Shown: positions 35,778-47,600 of the stretch, one piece after another
How positions within the stretch are numbered: position 1 is the stretch's first letter
Layout: each line of letters opens with the position of its first letter
Assembly: GCA_031213475.1 (NCBI GenBank)
Contig: JARUPZ010000034.1
Location: forward strand, 2,870,614 to 2,934,613
DNA: 64,000 nucleotides
Origin: Nereocystis luetkeana
Taxonomy: Eukaryota; Sar; Phaeophyceae; Laminariales; Laminariaceae
Direction of reading: 5' to 3'
Translations under genes and position numbers: made by a program
The notes under the pieces: model-generated
Told to the model about the DNA's origin: nothing
The model's input: the letters and a program-made list of their open reading frames with translations, nothing else
Database searches by the model: none

Positions 35778-37482
35778 CCGTAATCATGCGAAGGCTCGCA
35801 CCGGGTGCGATCGCGTTTTAAAATGGTTCTACGTTGTGTTTTTTATCGCACCCCGGTGCTATCTCTCCGATGGGTGCGTTCGCTCCGATGGAGGTGCGAA
35901 AACACAATTAAATCATGCCGTTCTTCTATTTTGGCGCACCCCCGGTGCGATCTCTCCGATGGGTGCGCTGCTGAATCGAAATACACCGGGCCGTACTGGG
36001 GCAACGGTGCTGCGTACATGCACCCCGGTGCGATCTCTCCGATGGGTGCGATACCTAAAACGACTTGACCTACCATGCGTTGGTAAAGTACGTTTGAGAG
36101 GAGTGGCGCACTGGTGATATCTCATCGGAGTATGAAAGAAATGATAATAAAACTACATACTTAGATCACAACCCCTGAGCGTGCTCGGTTGGTGCATCCC
36201 TGGCCTCTCAGAGCTCCCACTTCCAAACCGCCTCCTTTCATTACTTGCCGGTCCTTTCCAGCAGTTCTTTGTTTTCTCGGTCATTTCTTCCTTTTTTCTT
36301 CTTTCGTTTCGTGTGCATGCGTGTTCCCCGAGCACGGCATCGCGGGAGGACCCGGCACCGTCGCGGGTGTCAGCGGGTGCTGGCGGGTAGAGGGGGGGTT
36401 GCAAGGAGCGCGGTCGCCGCTTTCGTGCCTAGGCGTCGCGTGTGCCTCGAGACACGAGGGATGCATGAACGGGCTTTGTCTGGCTTCGATGTAAGATTGT
36501 TGACAGAGTATGTACGAGTGTATAAAGGTCGTTCGGGAGGGAACGATAATATTCAAGCGGTGCTTATTTTTGCGACTACGCTAAAGTTGAAAGAGGGAGG
36601 TGTGCAGTTTGAACACCAACGTTATCGAGCTGGCGAACGACGGCCACGGTGAGCACCGGGCTTCACGCGGGGCGGGCGACGGGGCTGATTGTGGCAGAGA
36701 GTGATAAAAGCTTTACCCGGACCGAATCGGTAGCGAGGTGGTCGCGAGAGGGGCGGGCGGCGTACGAGGCTGAGAGAGAAGATCTTCTGTGCGATTTTTT
36801 CTTTTCTTCTTTTCGACCGGGTGTAAGGTGTTCCAATCAGCCAGAAAAATATTACACGAGAGGGAACGGGTTTTTTTTTCCTTTCCGAGTTTTCGGTTTC
36901 ATTTTCATTGTTTTTGCTGCTGTGCCGTGCTGTGCTTTCGCTTTCTTCGTACATACAGTACAGACATACCAGGTAGAGCATATCGAAAGAAGAAAATATG
37001 TACAGACAGCAGTAGTACCCTACCTGGGGTGTATGTACGTACGTACGACATCCGCGACGCGAAGCGTATATGCATGTGGCATCCAAGCTGACGTCGGAGC
37101 TGTTTTTTCCTGAAGCATGGCGGCGGGACTCTTGGCATCATCAAGTCGCCGGTTTGCAGTTACAATCCTTGAAAACACTAAACTCAATCGTGGACCTCTG
37201 TTCGCTTCGCATAATTTGATGTACTTTTTTCCTTCCTGAGCGAGCGTAGCGGGCGGCGTAGGCCGCCCGCGGAGCGAAGCGCCTTGTATTACCTACTACA
37301 GACCCGCTGCGGTGGCCCTCAAATTTCTATTTATGTCGGAGAGATCACACCGGGGTGCGATCTCCGATGGGGGTGCGAAAACACGATTACATGTTTCTAC
37401 CTTGTGCTTTTATCGCACCCCGGTGCTATCTCTCCGATGGGTGCCAACCTTCCGATGGGCGCGAACCTTCGCATGATTACGG
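35778..37482. mobile_element. TA-flanked TIR element (Tc1/mariner-like MITE), copy 2, inverted and interrupted
   Basis: The ends are identical to copy 1 (CCGTAATCATGCGAAGG inward from both sides) with TA on each side. Internal order is the reverse complement of 19379-19907. At 36147 the match breaks and resumes at about 37289, the gap being the 1.14-kb element. A duplicated 'ccggtgcgatctctccgatg' segment near 35945-36045 is absent from copy 1. Confidence 0.8.
36148..37288 (+). mobile_element. 1.14-kb non-coding element, intact copy B (nested in the MITE)
   Basis: It is near-identical to 31463-32600, including the frames at either end that differ only by point changes, the 'gtacgtacgtacgac' tract and the GC-rich 3' hairpin. 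The empty site is visible in the other MITE copy (around 19571-19577 on the opposite strand), which shows that B moved as a unit of about 1.14 kb. Confidence 0.8.
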
Positions 37483-37494
37483 TATACCAGGCAC

Positions 37495-38546
37495 CACTCG
37501 GGGGTGATGAATAATCTGAAATCCCAAACGACCGCCCTCTTTATCGCTGGGGCAAGTGTTGAATGCTTAGTTTGGATTGTTGTTTGAAACCGCTGCTATC
37601 ATCCCCCCTTGCTATCACACCCCTACAGTAGTATACCCCTCCAAAATCTGAATCCACCAAGGGTACGGTGTATACCACACCCCCATAGTATACCACCCCG
37701 GGTGATCAAAATCCAAAACCCAAAATAGTATCACCAGGGGGGTGTTTTACACTGCAGTCATGTACCTGGTATTACACGTATGGGCATCGACCAATAGCCA
37801 TTTAAACACGTACCAGGTACGCACTGATCGTACCATTCACAGGTATCACTACGTACGGTACTCACTTGTAGAATGGTATTCTAGTACCAGGTCGTACTGT
37901 TTACGTACGTTATGTACAGTGTACATGATCCTCGTACGTGGATGGAGCGAGGTCATTGCTTTTGGCGCGTGCATATGCTGTCACTGCTGTCAGACCCGAT
38001 GCACTACGTAGGATGTTCACGGAGGACACTTCTGCGTCGGGCGACGAACGGAAAACTGCTGCTGGGACTGCAAAAACACAAAAATTACCCGAAGTCTAGG
38101 GCCGACCCTCTGTTCTTCGTACCAGGGAGGAATACAACTATTAATATTAATAGTATAACTATATACGAAGCGCAGGAGAACTTTACCGGCGATGATAGAA
38201 AAAGCGAAGCGTTGAAGCAACTGCGCGCAATGCGCTAAGCTGCCGCGGGAGCTGGGTGCACGAATCAATAATGACAGACGTAGATACCCTAAGGTCACGC
38301 AGCCATCCACCTGAGTGTGTGTTCTTCACATTAAACAGGACCGACTTTGTATTGATCGTAGATCAATGAAGCCTGTGAAGGCCAGGTACCTGGTATGTAC
38401 ATCTCCCAGTCCCAGGCAGGTGCAAGAAGAGAGCAACAAACAAGTTGGTACTTGTACTCGCACACACGAAAAATAGTCCAGGGACTGCAGGTCGAAAAAA
38501 ACAGATGCCCAACAAGACAAGAGAAACTCCAAGGATGGGCTCTCAC
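37495..38546. other. Intergenic repeats, no gene
   Basis: The right member of the direct repeat (37495-37640) is followed by 'tataccac' motifs and a cluster of TACCTGGTA/TACCAGGTA (37759, 37808, 38386). A short open frame ending at 38238 ('EALKQLRAMR') looks protein-like but has no partner exon. Confidence 0.4.
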
Positions 38547-38943
38547 CAGTGGCTTCTCTGGTCTTCTTGCCGTCCATCAGCCACGACAGTCCGATGATGA
38601 CAAGGAACGCAAAAATGGACGCCTGCGCAAACCATGGGAAGGACAAGTTCGGTGATGATGTCTGGGGTGCTCGACAAGTGCTCGTACTCGCGAAGGCGAC
38701 TAGGCACGCAAAAAAACTCCTAACGGCATCAGATATCTATCTATCGATGCTGCTTGAAACCCCACCGAACCAGGCATCAACTGCACAAGGCAAGCCGGGG
38801 TGAGGGGTAAAGCTGTAGCTCACCACGACGACGGCAGGGACGGCGATGGTTGCGTTCTTGGCAAGTGCTTCGACCTTCCCGATTATGGCATCGGCATTCG
38901 CAAAGCCTGATGACGTTGTGGTTCTCGCTTGTTGTTCGGCCAT
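38547..38943 (-). CDS. Small predicted membrane protein, two exons placed, 3' exon uncertain
   Basis: Exon 38943-38824 starts with ATG and encodes 40 residues beginning 'MAEQQARTTTSSGFANADA' and ending 'VPAVVV'. Exon 38622-38547 continues 'ASIFAFLVIIGLSWLMDGKK' and 'TREATG'. Both junctions have good splice signals (GTGAGC donor, GCGCAG acceptor, GTGAGA donor) and matching phase. The join creates one strongly hydrophobic span of about 25 residues followed by a basic tail, as in a single-pass membrane subunit. I do not recognise a family. A last exon after an AG near 38372 would give only a short tail; this part is a guess. Confidence 0.45.
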
Positions 38944-41614
38944 GAGTGCAGAGGAGCGCAGGACCCCGTTGGAACCTCAATCAAACACGGATGTCAAACC
39001 ACCGAACACTTCGTGTCTCGCACACTGGAAGATGGGGATGGCCGTCGAGGACTAGGTCTTCTGCTAGGGTCTCAATCAACTGCAAAAGGTAAAGGCCAAA
39101 GGTCTCTCGCGGTGCACAATTTCAAAATCACCCAACGTGCAGGCGGTCTCGGAGGCAGTGGCGCGGGGATTCTCCCCAGCCAATCACAGCAAGCCGTTTG
39201 CAGAAAAAAAATGTCAAGATGGTAGGAGACCGCGGTTTGACTGCTTGACTGACGTCTCCCACTTCCATTAAACCTGGTATATTAAGGCCAAAATTGGCAT
39301 TGACGCGTCCCTAATGGTAGCATCTTAGTCTTTGCCGAGTCAATCACAGATTTCCGAACCCTGTAACTCGCCTATTGAAAAAAGGGAAGGTGTCAAAGCG
39401 ATCTTAAAAGGGACAACGGGAGATGTTTGCACCAACATAACTGGCCTTGCACGGTGCATGCCTAATGGTTTCTAGCGTTCTCATGTTGGTGTCGCTAGGC
39501 AATGAGGTGCCACACAGTACGCGTAAATATTGAGGCGTTTTTGTTTTATCCGGGGACCCGGGGACGAAGAGAATCTGGATTGCACCGCGTTCGTTGTTTG
39601 CCGTTGGCTATTTTTACATTGTAAGTTGCTGCTGTACTTGCTGTTTGGACTGCTACAGCTATAGCTGTGGTTGCTGCTTTCCATTTTACTTCCGCTGCAC
39701 TTGGCGAGGTGGTACACCTTTCGCGGCCCACCAGCCAATACTGGAGGATTTGTGGCACGCAGTTTTCCGATTGGTCGACAAAGTGGCATTATTTCCGTTA
39801 TTGTGTCCGTACTGTTGTACACTCATCAGAGCGGCTTTCGCTGTGTCGGCAACAGCATCAACTTATCGTTGGGCGATGTGGGCAGACGCAAAGTCCACGA
39901 TCGATCGCACTCTGTGCGGGTCTCTCCTATGCAATCCCGCGCTGCGAGCTGGTAATATTGCTGCTTCAAGCAGGATGGAGTGATCCAACTATTAATACAA
40001 AGTCATTCCACCAACATTGATTGGTAACTCCTTCACGAAACTAGCACGAACAAAATTCACGTCTGTCTCCACGTACCGGTAGTCTTTATCATCAATAATA
40101 CCTGGTAGCTGTTGCAGGATAGACCGGGTACCGGTATCTACGCGTGTGCGTACAGAGAGCGTCGGCCACCTCGTGATACCCGGACATGTTCGTAGGGCCT
40201 GTACTAACATACGTACCTGGTATACAACATTGCTGTGCTCAGACAGTGCGTCAGGAGCACTTTAAATGTCAGGCATAGACTAATTCGCCAGGGTTTCACA
40301 ATGGAGGCTTGCGGCGGCAACAACGAATGTATATACCACTCCAAAGGAAGGAAAATACGAAAATACCACACACAAAGCCGCACAGAGAGGGCTGTATATG
40401 ATTCCTGTCTACTTCTTTACTCCCCACGTACGGTTCGGTTTTGCTGTTGGATAGAACGACCGAACCGAACCGTAATGTTTCCCACGACCAACTGAACCGA
40501 ACAGAGAAGCGTACCATACTCAAATAGATCCCACACGTTCCGCAGGACGCGAGGATCTGAACAGAAGAATCGTAGCATCAAACCACGAGAACATGCAAAG
40601 AAAGTGAGTTTCACATCCCCCAGAAGTGTGATTCTCCCTCATTTCGGAATTTTTAGAGCCGTACAAATTAACCGCGGTTCTTCATCGCTGGAACCCCCGA
40701 GAAAAAATAACGTCCGAAGAGTTTCCAACCATACATACTGTGTACAAAATTCCGCACTCACAACGCCACGGTTTTCTCCCTCAGGCGTGCCCAAAAACTA
40801 AAACTAAAATGTTTTGGCCCTTTTAGACTTCAAGAGACTCGGTACATACATGACCGCGTATTTTCCCTCACAAAATAATCAGTAACTAAATTACCTCAAG
40901 AAGAACCGCATTCCTAAGATCCGGACCCCAACCCATGCGTGGGAAAATCACAGCGGTGGTTCAGAATTGAACCTATCCGTATACCATGAAACACTTCATC
41001 GAACCGAACCGATGAACCGAGGAACCGAATCATATCAGTTTCGATGACAAGGATCCGAACCGAACCGCGTTGTACGTTAACTCAGTAAGCAAAACCGAAC
41101 CGCAGTGTCTCGTAGTGAGACGGATCGAACCGCACCGATTCGACCCGTAGTAGTATGTAAGAACGATTTGGTGTGGCACTGTGAAAGACCTGGAAAGTTG
41201 AATCGATAAGTGATACAAGCGTCTCCTACAATAGGAGGTTCGACGAAAAGGAGGGGACCAGAAACACGGCGTACCATGATCCTTGCGCGGGCGCACAACG
41301 TCTTCAACTCAAGGTTCAACTCGCGTCATTTCCAACATGATCAACTTGAGGTGAATGCTTCGGTGTGAGGCCTGCATACTTCGCCCCCAGAGATGCAACT
41401 GCTGCTGTAGAACAGACTTTGACTTCCAACACTAAACTTCAAGAATCAACATTTTGGAAATGCCGTGCGAAGAACTGAAGATATGGAAAACCTCTCCATC
41501 CGTCACTGTCGTTCAACATCAGATATCACAGGACGAGGAACTCAAGCGAAACCTCATACCTGGTACCTGGTACAGCGAAAATAAAATACTGGACAGTGAA
41601 ACACAGACTACCAG
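38944..41614. other. Intergenic, no gene recognised
   Basis: It contains GAACC-type arrays (listed separately), several TACCTGGTA motifs (about 40099, 40213, 41559 and 41566) and T/C-rich stretches. The 129-aa Cys-rich plus frame at 39594-39983 is low complexity and unsupported. Confidence 0.4.
40428..41150. repeat. CGAACCGAACC short-motif arrays
   Basis: 'accgaaccgaaccg' runs occur at about 40455-40505 and 40985-41145, with an inverted 'tacggttcggtttt' at 40430. They are spaced by unique or AT-rich sequence, similar in layout to the GGGAC and GACCC arrays but much more diffuse. Confidence 0.6.
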
Positions 41615-44600
41615 CTAATCCTTCGCAGGGCTTGCCCCTGGCCCGGCGTCAATAGAACAACTTGGGCCAAATTCCACCAGAGCGTACTCGAGGCCATCCA
41701 TTAACGCGCTCATTGACGCAGAGATGATGTTCGTGTTCACCCCAACCGTGGACCATGGCATATCCGATGCCTGATAAAAAAATAGGTGCACAAGGAGCGG
41801 GGGGCGCACGTGGAGCAAGGGCGTCTAAAGTGGGGTGGGACGTCCGTTGCATCCTTCCGTTTCCTGCGGTCAAAGAAACCGACATCTACGTACACGATGA
41901 ACGTCGTACATGATGCACGTGGAACAGCGTGATGTGACCAGGGTCAGTGCGTCTAATTCAGTTGAATATGGCTGCACTGTGTTGGAAAAAAGCTGCTCGC
42001 TTTAAATTCCCTTCGAAGTATCATGCCATACCTTGTCGTAGAACTCGATCAAAACTCGGGTGTTGGCCCGTGTCGCACTCTCTTGATCCAAAATGCGTAC
42101 CTAAATTTTCGAGGTGTAAATCGGCAACCAGAGATAACTGGTATCACACAACACATGGTGTTTCATCCTCGGGACAGTTTTAGTATATAGAGCAAGAAAC
42201 AATCAAGGGCGCCAAGAGCTGCATGGAAAATTGCCACAATCCCTCAAGACTGATTGCACCGGACCGAACTTGCAGCGAATCGCAACGTGATATTTGCTTG
42301 TATCTCACGGATTCCATATGAAACCTGGCTCCCGAACATAAGATGCATTTTCACCTTGTAGTCGCTGAGCACAACGTTTTCGAGTGATGGAAACTGGGGG
42401 AGCAGAGCCCGGAACAGGGCCTTAGCCAGAGCATTGACCGGGCCGTTTCCTTCAGCAACCTGGGAAAACAACAAACACACATACAGAGGTTTTGCGGGTC
42501 GGTGTCGCTGAGCACGTGTCTACTTCCACGTTTGCCGTGTGCATCGCGTACACTGATCACAACACGCGATGGCCGTACCATTGCCCCAAGTTGTTCAGTA
42601 CATGCCCAGTCAAAGAATACACGGCCTCCGAGGTGAAAAGCTGTTACTCGTATTAACTTCGAAGCAGCGAAACTATGTACCCCATTACGTACACTGCAGG
42701 CCCCACGAAGACCACTCACCTCAAGACGAATTCCTGGGTCCTCGTCCTCCATGCCTACAATAGGGTCCATACTACTTGACGGCACCTTGACCTTCGGAGG
42801 TAGCGCGACAAATCAGTACCAGTATGTTAGAAAATTGTCTCGTTCATCACAGTCAGGAAGGGTTATTAACACATTCAACTATAAACAGAAGCAGAGTTAG
42901 TTTGAACAGCTGGTATTTAATGGCGTTCGTTGAGCTCATGGTGCCCCCAAGCGGGAGATGGCGGAGAAGGTGACGGCACGCCTATTGCATGGTAGGGATA
43001 CACACACATCGTTGGATGCCAATACACTTGCTCCAAGATCAAACACTACCCTGAAAAATCGTTGATCCACCCTCACCTTCACGGTGGCCCTTGCAGTGCT
43101 TGGCCCACTCCTAAAGTCCAGTCCCTCAGCTGCTTGTTCAGTGTCCCATATTTGGACGAGATAGTCTAGCAACCTATACCATGCACATCAAACATGCCGA
43201 TGGTACATGAGCGTAATAACCCACGCAATAATCGTCGGATACATTGTGGAGTCGAACAGGCCAGCGGCAACAAAGATTCTAGCCGCTGAAGATGGTATCC
43301 AACGCTTCTCATGTTTTGCTGTACGCGAGGGGAGAAAAGAGGACCGACGCATCTACACGGGGCAGAGCTGGCGCGCCTGACTCGGATCACGAAGCACAGC
43401 TCACTTGAATGGTGGCACATATCCGCTCATCGTTCGTCGAACGAGCAGATTTACGGAAGCGTCCGCACCCTCAAAAGTGTACCCTTGCTTCTCCAAACTT
43501 TTGACTGTATTTACAACCTTCGAAAAAGCCAGGGGTAGCGAGGCAACAGGGCAGCCAGCAAATATGTCAGCTTGCAGTATACTCGATATTAGTCGCGGCA
43601 CACCTACACATCTGGGTATCGTATTGTGGGCACTAACTATTGCAACGGTAGTTGAAGTCCTTGTTGGGAGTAACCTACAACTGTCACGTCCAGTGTTTTG
43701 ACCACCGGCTGTGCAAGTGGGAAACTATCCGTGTGTCAATCGAGTGTTGGTCTCACTTCAACCACCAGCCACTGCACGCGCACCTGAATCAGTCGAGTCC
43801 TCCAGACGTTCGACGCCTTCAGCTCGGCCTTGCTGGCCATACCCGAGTCCTCCACCTTGGACAGGATATTGCTTTGCCCGGATAACTCCGAAACCAGGAC
43901 CCTGCGCGACAAACGAGAACAAGTGGCGTTCGGTACAAGAAACGTAAAAAAGTGCGTTTCCAGTCACCACATCCAGGTTATTCTTCTGGTGGTATGCGCG
44001 ACATGTTCATCTTTCAGGACCAACCTTCCTGACACATACTAGGCAGCGAGCTGCGGTCACTGACCTCTTTTTGTTCCCGACAAGGGCTGGGTCGATGTGT
44101 TGATACGAGTCAGGGTTTTTGTTGACTGCGCTGACGTGTATCCCCCCCTTGTGAGCGAAGGCGCTCATACCTGTGAAGGGCGCCCCAGATGAAGGCGCCA
44201 TGTTGAACTGTCGTTGAGGCAGAAAAGACGCGAGTTCCACAAATCGATTTTTTCTTTAGTACGGCCTCTACGCGGGAGGTACCACAGGTTCACAACTTAC
44301 CACCGAATGCATTACTAATAGGGCGGAGGTGAAGCATCGCACTAGTCTACTTGCGAAAACGTACACGCGTAGACTACTATCAGGCAGCCAGTAGCGCTAA
44401 TGTAATCAACATTCAGTCTTGTGACCAACTACATGGCGGGTTATTGCCGAAAATGACTCAGATGTCCAACGTCTTATCGATGTTTAGGGCCGTTCCTAAC
44501 GAAAAACAAAAACAATTCGTGACATTTTGGCATGACAAATAATTACGATCCGTGATATTTCGCGTGCCCGAAGACGGAAAATAAACCATTCACTCTATTT

Positions 44601-47600
44601 CCAGTACGAATTAAATAAATTGAAATTCAGGTCCATTCATTTTATTGTTTTGGTCAGATTGCATTTCAGAATCGATAAATAAAAATAATTAAAGTTGCGG
44701 TTCCAACGAAAAAGCTGAAAAACGTTACGTTTCGAGATATTTTTGAATTGTAAAAAATTCTGGTATTTCAAATCCAACGGTTTATGCAGGTGGAGCCAAT
44801 TCTCGCGGGTGGGGCACGGCCAGGCCGGGCCGGGCCGGCCCTGCCTGGCCCGTGATATATTCAAAGCACGGGCCGAAGCCTGACCCAGCCTGCGAGACTC
44901 CAATCTCACCCACCGTCGGTCAAGCCCGGTCCGCGAGATTCCAATCTCGCAGGTCGTCTGCCCGGCCTGGCCTGTGAAATCGTCAGATTATTTTCGCTTT
45001 TTCTCCGAGCTGTGGCTCCTCCTCCTCGAAATTTCGAGGCCACAACGTGCTCGGTAGCCCGCGCCAAGCGGTGTCTCTAGGCAGCCGCCCGTTGTCCACA
45101 AGCGGCGTACGAAGCAGGGTCTACCATGCCCCTATACCAGCCTTCGGATACCGTTGGTGTGCGTGGGTTGGGTTGCTGTTTTTTGAGGGAAAGCTAAAAA
45201 CATTGGCGTCATGAATCGTGACTTTGTTTGTGGTGAATATAAAAAAACACGATTCATGACAAAAAAAACTCACGAATCGTGATTCTGCTTGTTCGTTAGG
45301 AACGGCCCTTCGTTAAAAGTCCATCAACTGAAAGAGACCAGCCATAGCACGGCGACTTACCTGTTCGTCAGTAAACCTGCTCAGAGCGGTGAGATTGGAT
45401 AAACGCTCTCCGACACCCTTCACGTCCATTTTTAGCTGAAGCGTAGGGATGATGGTGACAAGGTTCGCATTGCCTGTTCGCTCTCCGATACCGTTAATAG
45501 TACCCTGCAAACGCGCACCAGGACGCGGTTAAGTACTCGTATCGGTCACGAGTTGTCATATTCGAGCGGAACGAAAATGTAATGATTCGGCTTGAGCCAG
45601 AGACAATATAGTAGCAACGCGAGCCACCTTCGCCATGATTTATAACTGCCAATAGCCATCATCTCGAGTTGCTCACACGTCGCGTTGTACATGCCACACG
45701 GCGGGCAACCATCACACTACCATACGCGCAACGCCGCCTTCAATAATCGTTATCACTGCCAGCTTCGCACAACCAAGACGTTCATGCACTGCTGGTAATT
45801 TTATAAAAACGTTGCTTTCACCTGCACAACATCGCAGCCACTGCGAACAGCCTGCAGTGAGTTCGCGACACCCAAGCCCTGGTCGTTGTGGCAGTGGATG
45901 CCCAAGCGAGTGTCTGGGTATGAAGCTTTGACCTCACTCACGATGTCGTCAATCTGCACGAGCGGAAAAGCACGGAGGAGCTGAAAAGAGGGCACCTACT
46001 ATAACAGTACAGCCCATGTAAAAACTGTCGCAGAAGACTGCCGCACTTGATACAACAGTAGGCGCTCTCGCACCTGGTACTCGTCAGATAGGAAAAGCGA
46101 GCGATGTCGACGCGGTAACGCATAATAATCAGAAATATCTGGGCGACAGATTCGTATGTAGAAGAGAGTTAAGTAAACCATGAAAATACCTCCCACGGAA
46201 GACACCCTCCGTTGGTGTCGCAAAGCACCAGCACATCCACTTTGGACTCCACCGCCGCGTCGCATATCTGACAAAAAAGACGAATAAAACCATGTTATTA
46301 AGAAGAGTTGTTTAGACTTTGCAGCACACCAACGGACAGGGAGGAACAACACGAGGTCGTTCAATCAGGCACCTGACAAATATTACATACAGAGGTCTGC
46401 TTGGTAGTTGCAACCGGTACAGCATGGCGAGATAATTTGTCCGACCTGCATGATGTATTCGGGATTCGCCTTGTATCCGTCGAAAAAGTGTTCGAGGTCA
46501 ATCATGACCTCCTTCTCCGCCGCCTTGAGATGCGCGACGCTCTCCCGAACCATAGCCAAATTTTCTTCCCGCGATACCTGTTATCAAAAGGAAGCGGAAC
46601 AGGGAGAGATTAGCGTGAGCTGGGATTATTCCCGTACTACCAACGGGAGGCGCAACCGTGTATGTTGCGGCAAGCCTACATGAAACAGGCTGGCACACAA
46701 CCAATTGTGTGTTGTCGGTCATGTCTACATGAATGGCATGTTTGCCCCTGCAGTGCAACATTATCCTCACAGCAGATCCACTAGTTGGTCAAGCATTTGA
46801 TTATTGGTGTCGGCGATTTTCCTATTTCTAGACACGGCGTGAATCTGGAATGACACGTACAGGAAACAACAATAAAAGCGTAGCGCTAGACCTAGAAACA
46901 CGCGGCCGGAAAAACGGAGGAGCCCCCGCACGCCGCCCAGCTATCGACGTACTCCAGCAACTACCGTTGGACCCATTCACACAGGACTCGGACCTCGGTA
47001 TGTTGTACACAGACCACCGTTTCACATACGCTTGCTGCACTTGATTGAACAAAAACATGGAAAAGATGTACCGTGTGCCTTCCGAGCAATGCGCCGATAA
47101 TTGATGCAAAGGGATCAATGAGCACCACGCCATCACAGCCGGGTGTCCCTCGTACCTCGAGAATGTCGTCCACGTGCAGAGCCCACGCCTTTGCAAAGAT
47201 GCAGACACACTCGGTGCCGGCCGCGATGAGCGCCTCGAGCTGCTTGTCTTCTGCACACGTCTTGTATTTTCGCCGCGTGCTGCCATATTGAGTTCGGCGA
47301 TGCGGACAGACGCAAAACAGGCAAGAAAGCAGTGTGAGCCAAGGCCACGGGCATGAGCAAGCAAAAGGCCCGAAACCTTTGCACCTTTGATCACATGCTG
47401 TTACAACAGCAATACGTCAGCACATCACACACAAAGAGATCCACACATCCGCTGGGTGTAGGAAATCTACCTGTGCTTGTGTTAATGGTTCCCAACGTGC
47501 GAAACACGTGAGGTATCACGTAATACGTGAGGTACAGTATCATACTTCGATATGCACAAGCAACAAGACAGCAACAACTGCAAAATGGGCATATGATACA

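Noticed and set aside
38174-38238. Open plus-strand segment ending 'KSEALKQLRAMR' after an AG
   Set aside because: It looks like a terminal exon, but no upstream exon or supporting context could be found.
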